From the NCBI GenBank assembly GCA_015231395.1, contig JADGBP010000112.1, positions 1-7,077 on the forward strand: a DNA stretch of 7,077 bases. Reading direction: 5' to 3'. The DNA is from Desulfamplus sp. Lineage in GTDB: Bacteria; Desulfobacterota; Desulfobacteria; Desulfobacterales; Desulfobacteraceae. Shown piece after piece: positions 6,949 through 7,077 of this stretch. A program made the translations under genes and the position numbers. The notes under the pieces are model-generated. The model had not been told where the DNA came from, made no database searches, and saw only the letters and a program-made list of their open reading frames with translations. The first letter of the stretch is position 1, and every line of letters starts with the position of its first letter.

Positions 6949-7077
6949 ATTCAGTTACCAGAAAGCACTTAAAATCCTTAATAAAATGGACGATCCTGAC
7001 TTGAGGATACCATTAGAAGAGCATCTCAAGTCTGCTTTTGAAAAGGCTCAGAATTCATCCGGATTTCTTTTGTTATT
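6941..7077 (+). CDS. Hypothetical ORF, truncated by the window edge
   Basis: A frame open from base 6929 runs off the right end. The earliest start is TTG 6941, which overlaps the preceding ORF by eight bases; ATG 6986 is an alternative without an SD. The visible part (45 codons from TTG) is charged and looks helical (for example FSYQKALKILNKMDD and PLEEHLKSAFEKAQ) and is protein-like in composition. The overlap suggests translational coupling to the 36-aa ORF, or a frameshift joining the two. No family is recognised. Confidence 0.4.
   Translation, partial: MNEFSYQKALKILNKMDDPDLRIPLEEHLKSAFEKAQNSSGFLLL

Noticed and set aside
6945..7004. ATGA-overlap ORF starting at ATG 6945
   Set aside because: It stops after 19 codons, while the frame from TTG 6941 stays open to the window end and looks more protein-like.

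Overview
The window holds two complete, large sensor histidine kinases in tandem, flanked by the remains of a mobile element on the left and by a repeat-rich control region with two tiny ORFs on the right. The organism looks like a moderately AT-rich, signalling-rich Gram-negative bacterium. The periplasmic double Venus-flytrap (VFT) kinase, the many PAS and receiver domains and the truncated serine recombinase would fit a Desulfobacterota or sulfur-oxidising gammaproteobacterial genome. That assignment is inference from general appearance only.

Layout. Bases 1-147 contain no supportable gene. Bases 148-510 are the 3' two thirds of a serine recombinase (resolvase/invertase type) that has lost its catalytic N-terminus. 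Bases 511-845 are an AT-rich spacer with two inverted repeats and a possible promoter. Bases 846-4664 encode a 1272-aa BvgS/EvgS-like hybrid kinase: signal/TM, two SBP_bac_3 domains, TM, two PAS, HisKA, HATPase, receiver. After only 44 bases, 4709-6616 encode a 635-aa soluble kinase: receiver, PAS, HisKA, HATPase, receiver. Bases 6617-6837 are non-coding and carry a perfect 14-bp palindrome, a second imperfect inverted repeat and a possible promoter. A 36-aa ORF with a strong ribosome binding site follows (6838-6948), then an overlapping ORF that runs off the right edge.

How the genes may work together. The first kinase should sense a small periplasmic solute through its flytrap domains and autophosphorylate inside the cell. 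The second has no membrane segment but carries an N-terminal receiver that could accept phosphate from a partner. Close spacing and shared orientation suggest one operon. Neither protein has a recognisable Hpt or DNA-binding output domain, so an Hpt protein and an effector must lie elsewhere if this is a phosphorelay.

The most notable observation is compositional. Sampled GC is about 50% over the sensory half of the first kinase. It drops to about 25-32% through its catalytic half and the receiver-PAS half of the second kinase, then returns to about 45-50% in the catalytic half of the second. Both transitions fall at the linker just before the phosphoacceptor histidine, which suggests module shuffling at conserved domain borders. 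Everything else is a standard two-component locus; I see no CRISPR array, RNA gene or clear novel defence system.
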